Below, piece after piece: positions 17,702-26,140 of a stretch of DNA of 64,000 bases. The position numbers and the translations under genes were made by a program. Location: NCBI RefSeq assembly GCF_014695715.1, contig NZ_JACJOT010000008.1, forward strand, positions 1,612,001 to 1,676,000. Direction: 5' to 3'. Below the pieces are notes generated by a model. That model was not told where the DNA came from, searched no databases, and saw nothing but the letters and a program-made list of their open reading frames with translations. The DNA comes from Microcoleus sp. FACHB-68 (GTDB lineage: Bacteria > Cyanobacteriota > Cyanobacteriia > Cyanobacteriales > Oscillatoriaceae). Within the stretch, counting starts at the first letter, position 1, and each line of letters opens with the position of its first letter.

Positions 17702-18619
17702 TCAGGGTAGTTCCACTGAGGTGGGTTTGGCAATGTGAGGTAAACCCCAGCCCAATTTTTCTCGCAGGATGTGGAAAAATTCCGGGGGTTGTAGACGGAT
17801 AAATCGAGCGCCGTAGTTGGATTTCTCAACCCGCACCTGATCGTCTGGCAAGACGTAGCAGCCGGCATTCCCATCGACCACCATCACCAGCCGGTTGGGA
17901 TTGGCTGGATAAATCGTCACCGGCTCTGTATTGGCAAATACTAGGGCACGAGAAGCCAGGGAGTGAGGGCAGATCGGCAATAGTTGCAACACCGGCACCC
18001 CAGGCGTCACCACTGGGCCACCTGCTGACAAGGCATAGGCGGTTGAGCCGGTTGGCGTTGAGATAATAATCCCATCGGCAGCGATATCAACCGGCGCGTG
18101 CCGGCCCACTTCTATTTCAAAGTGACACATACAGGTTAGCGCTTCTCGGTGCAGCACCATTTCATTCAGGCATAGCGCTTCCCACAGCCGCACATCTTCT
18201 CGAAGTAACTGCACCGAGAGCATGGTGCGATCTTCAATTTCATAATCCCCATCCAGCAGCTTTTCAATCGCTTGGGGCAGTTGGTTTAAATAAGTCTCGG
18301 TTAAAAACCCCATGTGGCCGGTGTTCACCGCTAGCAAGGGAATTGCCCAAGGCGCAACTTGACGAAATGCCGAGAGAACCGTGCCATCGCCCCCCAGCAC
18401 GATGGCAAACTTCATGTCATCGTCGAAGCCGGGTGGTGCCAGTTGCTCAATTGGGGTGTGGCAAATCGGCTTACCGGGGGTCGAATAGCCGAGAATTCCT
18501 CCGATGCCGGTGGTCATGCAAACATCCCACCCACAGCTATTTAGCTTGTCTTTGAGATCCGCTGCGGCGCGACAAGCTATGGGTTTAATATCGTTGTAAA
18601 TAATGCCAGCTTTGGGCAC
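17702..18619 (-). CDS. nadK: NAD kinase
   Basis: Phosphorylates NAD+ to NADP+ in the cytoplasm. The ATP-binding GGDGT motif is present ([13 protein letters not shown], ~72-84), as are NTGHMGFL, the NE motif (CLNEMVLHR), and the Gly-rich loop [20 protein letters not shown]. Start is a GTG at 18619 with no clear Shine-Dalgarno sequence; the first residues PKAGIIYND match the usual cyanobacterial start. Many cyanobacteria carry two NAD kinases; this is the type with an about 305-residue chain. Confidence 0.95.
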   Translation of the reverse strand: MPKAGIIYNDIKPIACRAAADLKDKLNSCGWDVCMTTGIGGILGYSTPGKPICHTPIEQLAPPGFDDDMKFAIVLGGDGTVLSAFRQVAPWAIPLLAVNTGHMGFLTETYLNQLPQAIEKLLDGDYEIEDRTMLSVQLLREDVRLWEALCLNEMVLHREALTCMCHFEIEVGRHAPVDIAADGIIISTPTGSTAYALSAGGPVVTPGVPVLQLLPICPHSLASRALVFANTEPVTIYPANPNRLVMVVDGNAGCYVLPDDQVRVEKSNYGARFIRLQPPEFFHILREKLGWGLPHIAKPTSVELP

Positions 18620-18688
18620 ACTCAGAGTCCGGGTTAGGGTTCAGAATTATAAGGAGGAATTTTAACACCTCACATCTTAAAAAAAGCT

Positions 18689-18925
18689 GTGAGAAGTTGG
18701 GTAATGGCTTTGCGATCGCTGCAAGAAACAGCAACTCACCATTTTAGCCAATTTTTACCGCGCCGGCTCAGCGCCTTTACTTTGCTAGGTTTATCCTTGC
18801 ATATTTTGCACCGGCTGGCTATTGGGTTGCAGGCGCTTCCCTCCCACCCATCAACTGATCGGGCTTGGAAAACCTCACAGGGTAGGATTTTGAGCCAGCG
18901 CAGTTCTTTCACCCATTTTGATTAA
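18689..18925 (+). CDS. possible small protein, doubtful
   Basis: The 302-bp gap 18620-18921 contains an open frame on the plus strand. A strong AAGGAGG (18651-18657) lies upstream, but the first in-frame starts are an ATT at 18659 and a GTG at 18689, then an ATG at 18704. The product would be 73-88 residues with one hydrophobic helix (AFTLLGLSLHILHRLAIGL). It runs 4 bp into the end of the opposite ycf39 gene. I do not recognise it; it may be chance. Confidence 0.22.
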   Translation: MRSWVMALRSLQETATHHFSQFLPRRLSAFTLLGLSLHILHRLAIGLQALPSHPSTDRAWKTSQGRILSQRSSFTHFD

Positions 18926-19893
18926 AACGGGACTTTTCGTTTATTTTGCTTTTTAAGTTTTCCTTTCTCGTAATCTAATTCCTTCAACTTCTTCATAATT
19001 CGGCTGTAGTAGTCTTGCAAATAGGCTTCTAAGGTTGTTGTCTCTTGGGGATCTAGCCCAAACACCTGATAAACCTCATCCATTTCGGCGGTTAACGGTT
19101 TGCCATTGGCTACGACTTCCGCAAAAGCCAGCCGATCAGCCACATTCCATCCCCACTGAAAGAACCGAGTCACGTTGCGAACCCCTCGCAGCACAGCTAA
19201 GGGCAGCCGCGTCACCTTGGCTTGCTGCCCTGAAAGGCGTTCACACAGGCGAATAATTTCATCGGCACTCCATGCCCGTGTCCCTACAATTGGAAAGGCT
19301 TTGTTTTCTGCTTCGGGAACCGAGATGGCGCGGACGGCAAATTTGGCCACGTCTTGCGTATCCATAAATGCCACAGGCGAGGTTTCCCCTGTTATCCAAA
19401 CCGCTTGATTTTCTAAAACCGGGATGGCGTACTGACCGATCAACCCCTGCATGAAGCCACAGGGTTTGAGGATTGTATAGTTTAAGCCCGATTCCGCTAA
19501 GAATAGCTCCGTACACCGCTTGATTTCCATCAGCGGGACTTGCGGGTATTTCTGGGCGTCTAGAATTGAAAAGAATATATAACGTTCGACACCGGCAGCT
19601 TTAGCAGCTTGAATCAGCGCGACTTTGCCATCCCAGTCTACTTCTTTCACACTCAGGGAATCTGTCGGTCGAGCGGTTGCGACATCGATCACTGCCGTTA
19701 CCCCTTCCAAGGCAGGTGGCAAACTTTCGGGATCACATAAATCTCCCCTTACCAGTTCAGCGCCCCATTCTTTTAGAAAAGCAGCTTTTTTCAGGTTACG
19801 GACTAAGCAGCGTATTTGATAGCCCTCATCCAAGGCACGGCGGGCGACTTGTCTCCCTAAAGTGCCGGTGGCACCGACAACCAATAAAATCAT
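18922..19893 (-). CDS. ycf39: Ycf39/HCF244-like photosystem II assembly factor
   Basis: An atypical short-chain dehydrogenase. The N-terminal NAD(P)-binding motif VVGATGTLGRQVAR is clear, and the overall match is to Ycf39, which in cyanobacteria and chloroplasts (HCF244) helps deliver chlorophyll to newly made D1 during photosystem II assembly at the thylakoid membrane. The catalytic Tyr-x-x-x-Lys motif of active SDRs is not evident (LMEIKRCTELFL occupies the region). A basic C-terminal tail (KKLKELDYEKGKLKKQNKRK) is usual. Length is 323 residues. Confidence 0.92.
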   Translation of the reverse strand: MILLVVGATGTLGRQVARRALDEGYQIRCLVRNLKKAAFLKEWGAELVRGDLCDPESLPPALEGVTAVIDVATARPTDSLSVKEVDWDGKVALIQAAKAAGVERYIFFSILDAQKYPQVPLMEIKRCTELFLAESGLNYTILKPCGFMQGLIGQYAIPVLENQAVWITGETSPVAFMDTQDVAKFAVRAISVPEAENKAFPIVGTRAWSADEIIRLCERLSGQQAKVTRLPLAVLRGVRNVTRFFQWGWNVADRLAFAEVVANGKPLTAEMDEVYQVFGLDPQETTTLEAYLQDYYSRIMKKLKELDYEKGKLKKQNKRKVPF

Positions 19894-20459
19894 GAAGAAT
19901 TGATTACGAATCTTAAAACTTTCTCTAAGATAGTATCAGAATTTTCTCATTTTGACACAAAACTTAACAATGAGAGGGGAACGCCGGCGAGGCATTGGCA
20001 CCTTTACGAGAGAGAATGGAAAAAGCGAAAAAAAATATTTACCGTTTTATTACCCCTTGATAGGCTTAACGATTGCCACAGCCTCGACAGGGACACCAAA
20101 CCTATTGAAATAATTTACATTTTGAGCACCGGCGAGAATTAGGAAAATTTATAAAGCCACAAGCAAAATAAAGCGTGCACTTAAAAACTGTAGGGTTTTA
20201 ATCTTGAAGTCGCGAACGAGGGGGTAGGGGTGAGATGGAAAGAAAGTGGGAAAGGATTAGAGTTTGAGCCACTGATATCAGCGCTGCCGCAGACTTAATA
20301 TCAAAACTTAGCCTGATAGCAAAGCCGGCACCCATCCTGAATGACTCGTTAATACCGCAAAAGATTACCCAATTAAGTTTCATGATTGCATATATATATA
20401 TATATATATATATCTTTTGTGTGAAAATTTTTTATCGGTAAGTAATCTAGGAAGGAAAA
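19894..20459. other. intergenic region upstream of the CheR gene
   Basis: A 566-bp region between divergent ycf39 and the CheR-like gene. It contains a pure (AT) dinucleotide run (20390-20413) close to the CheR start. No gene or RNA is supported. Confidence 0.55.
20390..20413. repeat. (AT)12 microsatellite
   Basis: Twelve perfect AT dinucleotides end 46 bp before the ATG of the CheR-like gene, in the position where a promoter or leader would be expected. Confidence 0.95.
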
Positions 20460-22325
20460 ATGGCTCAATTAGACATAGACCCAACATTTGAAAATTTACT
20501 ACAGTATCTTAAACATAGTCGTGGAATAGATTTCACCGGCTACAAACGTTCAAGCTTGATGCGCCGAGTCAACAAACGGATACAGACAGTAGAAATAGAG
20601 AGTTATACCGAGTATCAAGACTACCTGGAAGTGCATCCAGAAGAATTTGTTCATTTATTTAATACCCTATTAATTAACGTTACGGGCTTCTTCCGAGATC
20701 GCTCAGCCTGGGATTATATAGCGAGCGACATCGTTCCCAAGCTCATTGCCGGCAAAGAATCGGATGAAAATATCCGGCTGTGGAGTGCCGGTTGCGCCTC
20801 TGGCGAAGAAGCGTATACTTTAGCGATTATCATGGCAGAAGCGCTTGGCACCGAGCAATTTCGCGACAGAGTTAAAATCTTCGCCACCGATATTGACGAA
20901 GAAGCGCTCAACCAAGCTCGACTGGGCGCTTATTGCAGCAAAGAAGTTACAGGACTTCCTGAAGAATATCTCAACAAATACTTCGATCTCATCGATAACC
21001 GTTATGTATTTCGTAAGGATCTGCGACGAGCAATTATTTTTGGCCGCAACAACTTAGTGCAAGATGCGCCAATCTCTCGGATTGATTTACTAACGTGTCG
21101 CAACGCCTTAATGTATTTCAACGCCGAAACTCAAGCAAAAATACTGATACGCTTTCACTTCGCCCTCAATAACGGTGGTATTTTATTTTTAGGGAAAGCC
21201 GAGACATTGCTCACCCACAACCACAGCTTTGCGCCAGTGGATTTAAAGCGGCGTATCTTCACCCAAGTAGAAAAAGGAAATTTGCGGGATCGCCTGTTAC
21301 TTTTAGCCCAAGCAGAAACCCCAGATACGTCCAACTTTCGTTCAAATCAGGTGCGTATGCGTGAAACTGCTTTTGATGCCGGCACCTCAGCCCAAGTTGT
21401 GGTGGATACCAGTGGTTCAGTCATGCTAGCTAATGAACGAGCACGTAACCTTTTTGGCCTCAAGCCTAAAGATATAGGCCGGCCCTTACAAGATTTAGAA
21501 TTTTCCTACCGGCCAGTCGAGTTACGCTCTCGGATCACGCAAGTCTATTCAGAGCGTCGCTCTCTCATCTTAAAAGACATTGAGTGGTCGCAGCCTAACA
21601 GTGCGATGCAGTATTTAGAAGTCCAAGTAACGCCACTGGTAGACAACGCTGGGGTTTTGCTGGGTGCAAGTATTAGCTTCAGCGATGTCAGCCGGACGAA
21701 ACAGCTGCAAGAAGAACTGCAACAAGCCAACCAAGAGTTAGAAATGGCTTATGAAGAATTGCAGTCCACTAACGAAGAATTAGAAACGACGAACGAGGAA
21801 TTGCAATCAACCGTTGAAGAGTTAGAAACGACGAACGAAGAGTTGCAGTCCACCAACGAAGAGTTGGAAACCATGAATGAGGAATTGCAATCCACCAATG
21901 AAGAACTGCAAACGATTAACGACGAACTGCGCCACCGCAGCGACGAACTCAACCAAGTGAATGGGTTTTTAGAATCTATCCTCACCAGCCTGCGGAGTGC
22001 GGTTGTGGTATTAAACCGAGACTTGCTGATTCAAATTTGGAATGACAAAGCTGAAGATTTATGGGGTTTGCGGTGTGAGGAAGTGCAAGGCGAGCATTTT
22101 CTCAATTTGGACATCGGGCTGCCGGTGGGCCAACTGAGGCAGCCAATTCGCGATTGTGTCAATGGAGAGGCACAATTGTCAGAAATAATACTGGATGCTA
22201 CAAACAGGCGTGGCAGGATGATGCAGTGTAAAGTTGTTTGTACGCCCCTGCTTGATTTGCAAAGACAAGTTCAGGGTTCGATCTTGTTAATGGAGGAGAG
22301 CGTCCGGGAGGAGCCGGTGCAATAA
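20460..22325 (+). CDS. CheR-type methyltransferase with PAS domains and coiled coil
   Basis: A fusion sensor: an N-terminal CheR all-alpha domain (~10-80, GYKRSSLMRRVNKR), a CheR S-adenosylmethionine-dependent methyltransferase domain (~85-275, SAM loop WSAGCASGEEAYTLA), a PAS domain (~305-415), a long heptad coiled coil of alternating NEELQST and NEELETT units (~425-500), and a second PAS (~508-615). It matches the CheR half of the large CheB-CheR-PAS fusion proteins; the CheB half is encoded separately at 24144. AAGGAAAA precedes the ATG. It probably methylates glutamates of a partner, but no chemoreceptor is nearby. Confidence 0.9.
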   Translation: MAQLDIDPTFENLLQYLKHSRGIDFTGYKRSSLMRRVNKRIQTVEIESYTEYQDYLEVHPEEFVHLFNTLLINVTGFFRDRSAWDYIASDIVPKLIAGKESDENIRLWSAGCASGEEAYTLAIIMAEALGTEQFRDRVKIFATDIDEEALNQARLGAYCSKEVTGLPEEYLNKYFDLIDNRYVFRKDLRRAIIFGRNNLVQDAPISRIDLLTCRNALMYFNAETQAKILIRFHFALNNGGILFLGKAETLLTHNHSFAPVDLKRRIFTQVEKGNLRDRLLLLAQAETPDTSNFRSNQVRMRETAFDAGTSAQVVVDTSGSVMLANERARNLFGLKPKDIGRPLQDLEFSYRPVELRSRITQVYSERRSLILKDIEWSQPNSAMQYLEVQVTPLVDNAGVLLGASISFSDVSRTKQLQEELQQANQELEMAYEELQSTNEELETTNEELQSTVEELETTNEELQSTNEELETMNEELQSTNEELQTINDELRHRSDELNQVNGFLESILTSLRSAVVVLNRDLLIQIWNDKAEDLWGLRCEEVQGEHFLNLDIGLPVGQLRQPIRDCVNGEAQLSEIILDATNRRGRMMQCKVVCTPLLDLQRQVQGSILLMEESVREEPVQ

Positions 22326-22644
22326 TAGGGGCAGAAATTCTTCCCCAGTTCCGAGAAACACACAACAGACGGAAGAGACTAGCACAGAAAATGAAGGGAA
22401 GCTTAAAAACGAGAAGAGAGAATCTATCTGCGGTTATTAACAATAGAAGCAGGAGATCGGAGCTAACATCTATTTGTTGATAGACCTGTCTTCAGCCTCC
22501 CAGTCGATGCAATGCTTCAGAAACTGTCTTAAAAACAACTATGAGAGATTTGTTCAGAAGCCTTAATTGGTTGCTGCGTAATGGAGCCAACAATTTAGAA
22601 AGCAGTTAAATCGACGAAAACACAATAGAGGCGGCAGGTGTAGT
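22326..22644. other. intergenic spacer in the signalling island
   Basis: A 319-bp spacer between the CheR-like gene and the histidine kinase. I see no gene, terminator or clear promoter in it. Confidence 0.5.
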
Positions 22645-23982
22645 GTGAACACAGACAAAAAATTACTCCAGCAAATAGAAAATGTCAGTTCGCGCTTGAC
22701 ACAAATGCACGAGTGTGCTCAAGACTTGCCGGCACATAAAGTAGAGCTGATGGCAGAAGTCCTCGAAGAGGTTAACGTTTCGCTAGAAGAACTCAAGGTT
22801 GCTAGAGAAGAGCTAAGCCAGCAAAATGAACTGCTAAGCGTTACTAAGGAGCAACTAGAACTAGAACGCCAAAGATATAAAGAACTGTTTGAGTTTGCGC
22901 CAGATGCCTACTTGGTAACCGATGAGAATGGGACGATCCGGGAAGCCAACTACACTGCCGCCACCCTTCTGGGTGTTTCTCAACGGTTTTTAATCGGCAA
23001 ACCCCTCAGCATTTTTGTCCCGGAAACACAGCGTCGGGACTTTCGCTTGCGAATCAATCAGCTAAAAATCGGCGAATTGGACAGATTGCGGGAGTGGGAA
23101 TTGCCAATGCAGCCGCGTAAAGGAGATTGCTTTGAGGCGGCCATCACAGTCAGTGCAGTCTCGAACCCGGAAGGAATGAACTTGCGCTGGATGCTGCGCG
23201 ACATCACCAGACGCAAGCAAGTTGAGGCGCAACTCGGCCAAATGCATTTAGAAAATTTGCGACTGCAAGAGATAACGCATATTAAATCCCAGTTTTTATC
23301 AGCGATTTCTCACGAACTTCGCACTCCCATGAACGCGATCCTCGGCTTTTCTCAACTGCTGCTGCGCCATCCCCACTATTCTTTAGAACCCAAGCAAGTT
23401 CAGATGGTGGAACGCATTCATGATAATGGTCATAATTTATTGGGATTGATTAATGACATCCTCGACCTTTCAAGAGTCGATGCCGGTCGGATGGACTTGG
23501 CATTAGAAGAAGTGGATGTGGTGGATTTAGTTCATAAAACAACTGAAGAATTGCAATCTTTGGTTATTGAAAAACATTTATTTTTGCAGATTCATACTGA
23601 TCTGCAAAATCCGCTCATAATTAACAACCGTTCTCGTCTGCGTCAGATTTTAGTGAATCTGCTTGCCAACGCGATTAAATTTACTGAAACCGGCGGAGTG
23701 CGGATAGAGGTGAGGGAAGTTGAAGGAGACTTAAACCGGCTCGTAATTGAGGTTAAAGATACCGGCATTGGAATTCCTCAAGAGGATATAGAACGCATAT
23801 TTGAAGCATTTCAACAAGTAGATCGAAGCGCGAACCGCAACTATCAAAGCACAGGTTTGGGTTTAGCTATCTGCAAATCGCTTGTCGATTTAATGCAAGG
23901 AACGATTAGGGTTACCAGTCAAGTTGGAGAAGGTTCGACCTTTCGCATTGAACTGCCTCGGCGATTGAGCGCTCAAAAATAA
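22645..23982 (+). CDS. PAS histidine kinase
   Basis: A soluble histidine kinase of 445 residues: N-terminal coiled coil (~1-75), one PAS domain (~75-195, FAPDAYLVTDENGTIREAN), HisKA dimerisation domain with the phospho-His in SAISHELRTPMNAI (~226), and a HATPase_c domain (~330-440) with the N box (LLANAIKF), G1 (VKDTGIGIP) and G2 (STGLGLAICKSL). No membrane segment is present. The start is GTG (22645). It sits between the CheR-PAS and CheB genes on the same strand, so it likely works with them. No response regulator is adjacent. Confidence 0.92.
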   Translation: MNTDKKLLQQIENVSSRLTQMHECAQDLPAHKVELMAEVLEEVNVSLEELKVAREELSQQNELLSVTKEQLELERQRYKELFEFAPDAYLVTDENGTIREANYTAATLLGVSQRFLIGKPLSIFVPETQRRDFRLRINQLKIGELDRLREWELPMQPRKGDCFEAAITVSAVSNPEGMNLRWMLRDITRRKQVEAQLGQMHLENLRLQEITHIKSQFLSAISHELRTPMNAILGFSQLLLRHPHYSLEPKQVQMVERIHDNGHNLLGLINDILDLSRVDAGRMDLALEEVDVVDLVHKTTEELQSLVIEKHLFLQIHTDLQNPLIINNRSRLRQILVNLLANAIKFTETGGVRIEVREVEGDLNRLVIEVKDTGIGIPQEDIERIFEAFQQVDRSANRNYQSTGLGLAICKSLVDLMQGTIRVTSQVGEGSTFRIELPRRLSAQK

Positions 23983-24143
23983 GCAGGCTCTACTTTTAGC
24001 AGTGAATTTCACCGGCAACTCCCCGATTATTGCAAAATTTATGCAACTCGGCAGTTGAGTCAGGTGTTCTGCTAGCCTGAATAAAGCAGCGCACCTTTAT
24101 CAAAGAAAATAAAAATATTGGCGTTGCTCAAAGGAATAAAGAA

Positions 24144-25148
24144 ATGCCCGGTCACGATATTATCGTCATTGGTGCCTCCGCCGGCGGAGTGGACGCCTTA
24201 TCAAAACTGGTTCGCAAATTGCCTTCGGAATTGCCGGCAGCGATTTTTATTGTTCTTCATGTGTCAGCCAACAGTCGGAGTCTCATGGCAGACATCCTGA
24301 ATCGTGTTGGCCCTTTAAAAGCAGTGCCGGCCAAAGACGGCGAAGTAATTGAACATGGACATATTTATGTAGCACCCCCAAACTCTCACCTGCTAATTAA
24401 GCGCGGCTATATGCAGTTATCCCAAGGGCCAAAAGAAAACTGTCACCGGCCCGCCGTTGATCCTTTGTTTCGCACGGCGGCGCGGGCCTACGGTCGGCGG
24501 GTGGTGGGGGTGATTTTATCGGGCACGCTTGATGATGGGACTGCCGGCCTGATGGCGGTGAAGAGTCGCGGCGGCGTAGCGATCGTGCAAAACCCTGAAG
24601 AGGCGATGTTTTCTGGAATGCCAAAGAGTGCGATCAACCATGTTAGCGTTGATCATATTCTGCCGATTGCGGAAATTGCGCCGCGATTGGTGCAACTTGC
24701 GGATGAGCTGGTGCAGGATGAAGACGCAGAGCCGGTGTCTGAGGAAATAAAATTGGAATCGGACATTGCGGAATTAGATTTGGCTGCAATGGAACGTGAG
24801 ATAGAGATAGGAACGCCGGCCAATCTGGGTTGTCCGACCTGCGGCGGGACTTTATGGGAGCATAATGCCGGCCATCTACTGCGCTTTCGGTGCCGCATCG
24901 GCCACGCTTGGTCAGCAGACAGTTTGATAGCACAGCAGTCGGAAGCCATTGAAGAGGCGCTGTGGACAGCATTTAGAGCTTTAGAAGAAAGTTCGGCTTT
25001 GTCGCGCCGGCTGGCTAAACGGGCGCAAGAGCGCAAGCAAGGGCTAATCGCAGCACGTTTTGAAGATGAGGCGCTGCAGATGAAGGGGCAAGCTGAAGTG
25101 ATCCGAAAGGTGCTTGTGAATAAGGACAAACACGGCTACATCGAGTGA
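24144..25148 (+). CDS. stand-alone CheB-type methylesterase with zinc-ribbon tail
   Basis: CheB methylesterase catalytic domain (residues ~4-190) without a receiver domain. The catalytic triad is visible: Ser12 in GASAGG, His39 in VLHVSANSRS, Asp130 in LSGTLDDGTAGL. After an acidic linker (~190-225) comes a zinc-ribbon-like element with Cys230, Cys233, Cys250 and His254, then a helical tail (~258-334). It would remove methyl groups from (or deamidate) a glutamate-modified partner. Together with the CheR-PAS and kinase genes it forms a split version of the CheB-CheR-PAS-kinase fusion. There are no chemoreceptor, CheW or CheY genes in the window. Confidence 0.9.
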   Translation: MPGHDIIVIGASAGGVDALSKLVRKLPSELPAAIFIVLHVSANSRSLMADILNRVGPLKAVPAKDGEVIEHGHIYVAPPNSHLLIKRGYMQLSQGPKENCHRPAVDPLFRTAARAYGRRVVGVILSGTLDDGTAGLMAVKSRGGVAIVQNPEEAMFSGMPKSAINHVSVDHILPIAEIAPRLVQLADELVQDEDAEPVSEEIKLESDIAELDLAAMEREIEIGTPANLGCPTCGGTLWEHNAGHLLRFRCRIGHAWSADSLIAQQSEAIEEALWTAFRALEESSALSRRLAKRAQERKQGLIAARFEDEALQMKGQAEVIRKVLVNKDKHGYIE

Positions 25149-25291
25149 GGGAATGAATAGAAAATAGGCATTTTGGCGCAAACATTCGCGGGGGAAATTT
25201 CCCTCAGCCTCTAGAGTTCCCTCGCTAGCCGGTTGCCGGTCTTAAAGGTAAGGTTAAGTTAAGACTCTGGTGCAATATTTTAAATTTTGTT

Positions 25292-25702
25292 ATGTCCAAA
25301 CCGCTTTACGCTCAAACTGAAATCACTTCGCCGCCGGTGGCAGACGACTTGAACTGCAGCGCAGTGCATCCTGTTGATCTCAGCAGTGTTCGTCTGTTGC
25401 ATCGGGATATTCTTAATCCTGAAAAAGCCCAGCGGATGGCAGAATTCTTTAGTTTACTTGGCGATGCTAACCGCTTGCGGATTGTGTCTGCCTTAGCCGT
25501 GCAAGAGCTATGTGTCTGTGATCTGGCGGCTGCCGTTAAAATGAGTGAATCCGCTGTTTCTCACCAGTTGCGAATGCTACGGGCGATGCGTTTAGTCGGT
25601 TATCGCAAGCAGGGACGGAATGTTTTCTACCACCTTAAAGACACTCACGTACTCAACCTTTATCGGGAAGTGGCTGAACACTTGGATGAACCGGAAGACT
25701 AA
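25292..25702 (+). CDS. ArsR/SmtB-family metal-sensing repressor (ZiaR-like)
   Basis: A 136-residue winged-helix repressor. The DNA-recognition helix is in SESAVSHQLRMLRAM. Both metal sites of the family can be read: a Cys-x-Cys in the alpha-3 helix (ELCVCDL, C74/C76) and an alpha-5 set Asp117, His119, His130, Glu133 in the same spacing as the zinc site of SmtB. This favours a zinc or cadmium sensor like ZiaR. The usual target (an efflux P-type ATPase or metallothionein) is not adjacent, and I found no 12-2-12 operator nearby. petM converges on it from the opposite strand. Confidence 0.88.
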   Translation: MSKPLYAQTEITSPPVADDLNCSAVHPVDLSSVRLLHRDILNPEKAQRMAEFFSLLGDANRLRIVSALAVQELCVCDLAAAVKMSESAVSHQLRMLRAMRLVGYRKQGRNVFYHLKDTHVLNLYREVAEHLDEPED

Positions 25703-25752
25703 GGAAAGGGAAGCGGCACTGAGATGCCGGTGAGCACTCAATGCCGCAAACA

Positions 25753-25860
25753 TTACTCTTCTTCCGCGCCTTGAATTTTCAGCAAGAGAAAGCCGGCAGC
25801 GATGCCTATAAAGACTGGGAAAAAAGAAAGAAGTGCCGCGTTGAAAATTTCACCGCTCAT
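25753..25860 (-). CDS. petM: cytochrome b6f complex subunit PetM
   Basis: A 35-residue single-pass thylakoid membrane protein, subunit VII of the cytochrome b6f complex. The translation starts MSGEIFNAALL, has one hydrophobic helix, and ends with the family signature GFLLLKIQGAEEE. AAAGGAG lies about 10 bases before the ATG at 25860. It converges on the ArsR gene. It is too short for a routine open-frame cut-off and easily missed. Confidence 0.95.
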   Translation of the reverse strand: MSGEIFNAALLSFFPVFIGIAAGFLLLKIQGAEEE

Positions 25861-26083
25861 GTTTGTTAATGCTCCTTTGGGATGGATGGAAGGTGAGCTG
25901 AGATCACCACAAGGTAAGGGACTGCTTACCTGGAAGTGTTAGCCTAGCAGAAAGTATTGTAAAACAGTTCGGGGTTGAATCCTCAATTGTCGATTGGTAG
26001 AGCCGGTGTGGCCGGTTGAGAGCTGCCGGTTTTCCCTCTGTCCGTTATATTCTCTCCCACTCTTGCACTCTCTTTCTCTTTCC

Positions 26084-26111
26084 CACTCAGGACTCAGAAC
26101 TCAGCACTCAG
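26084..26111 (+). repeat. ACTCAG heptamer tandem repeat
   Basis: Four 7-bp units of the form NACTCAG lie 30 bp upstream of pdxA. They are the reverse complement of the CTGAGTN units after lpdA (12024-12051), so the same repeat family occurs twice in opposite orientation. The surrounding gap (25861-26140) is otherwise a CT-rich stretch with no gene seen. Confidence 0.85.
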
Positions 26112-26140
26112 CACTAAAAACTCCCCCCGCAATACCGACT

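Noticed and set aside
20460-25702. Idea that the CheR/CheB cluster with the metal regulator is one operon
   Set aside because: Spacers of 319, 161 and 143 bp and the unrelated type of regulator give no support; the metal sensor is probably separate.
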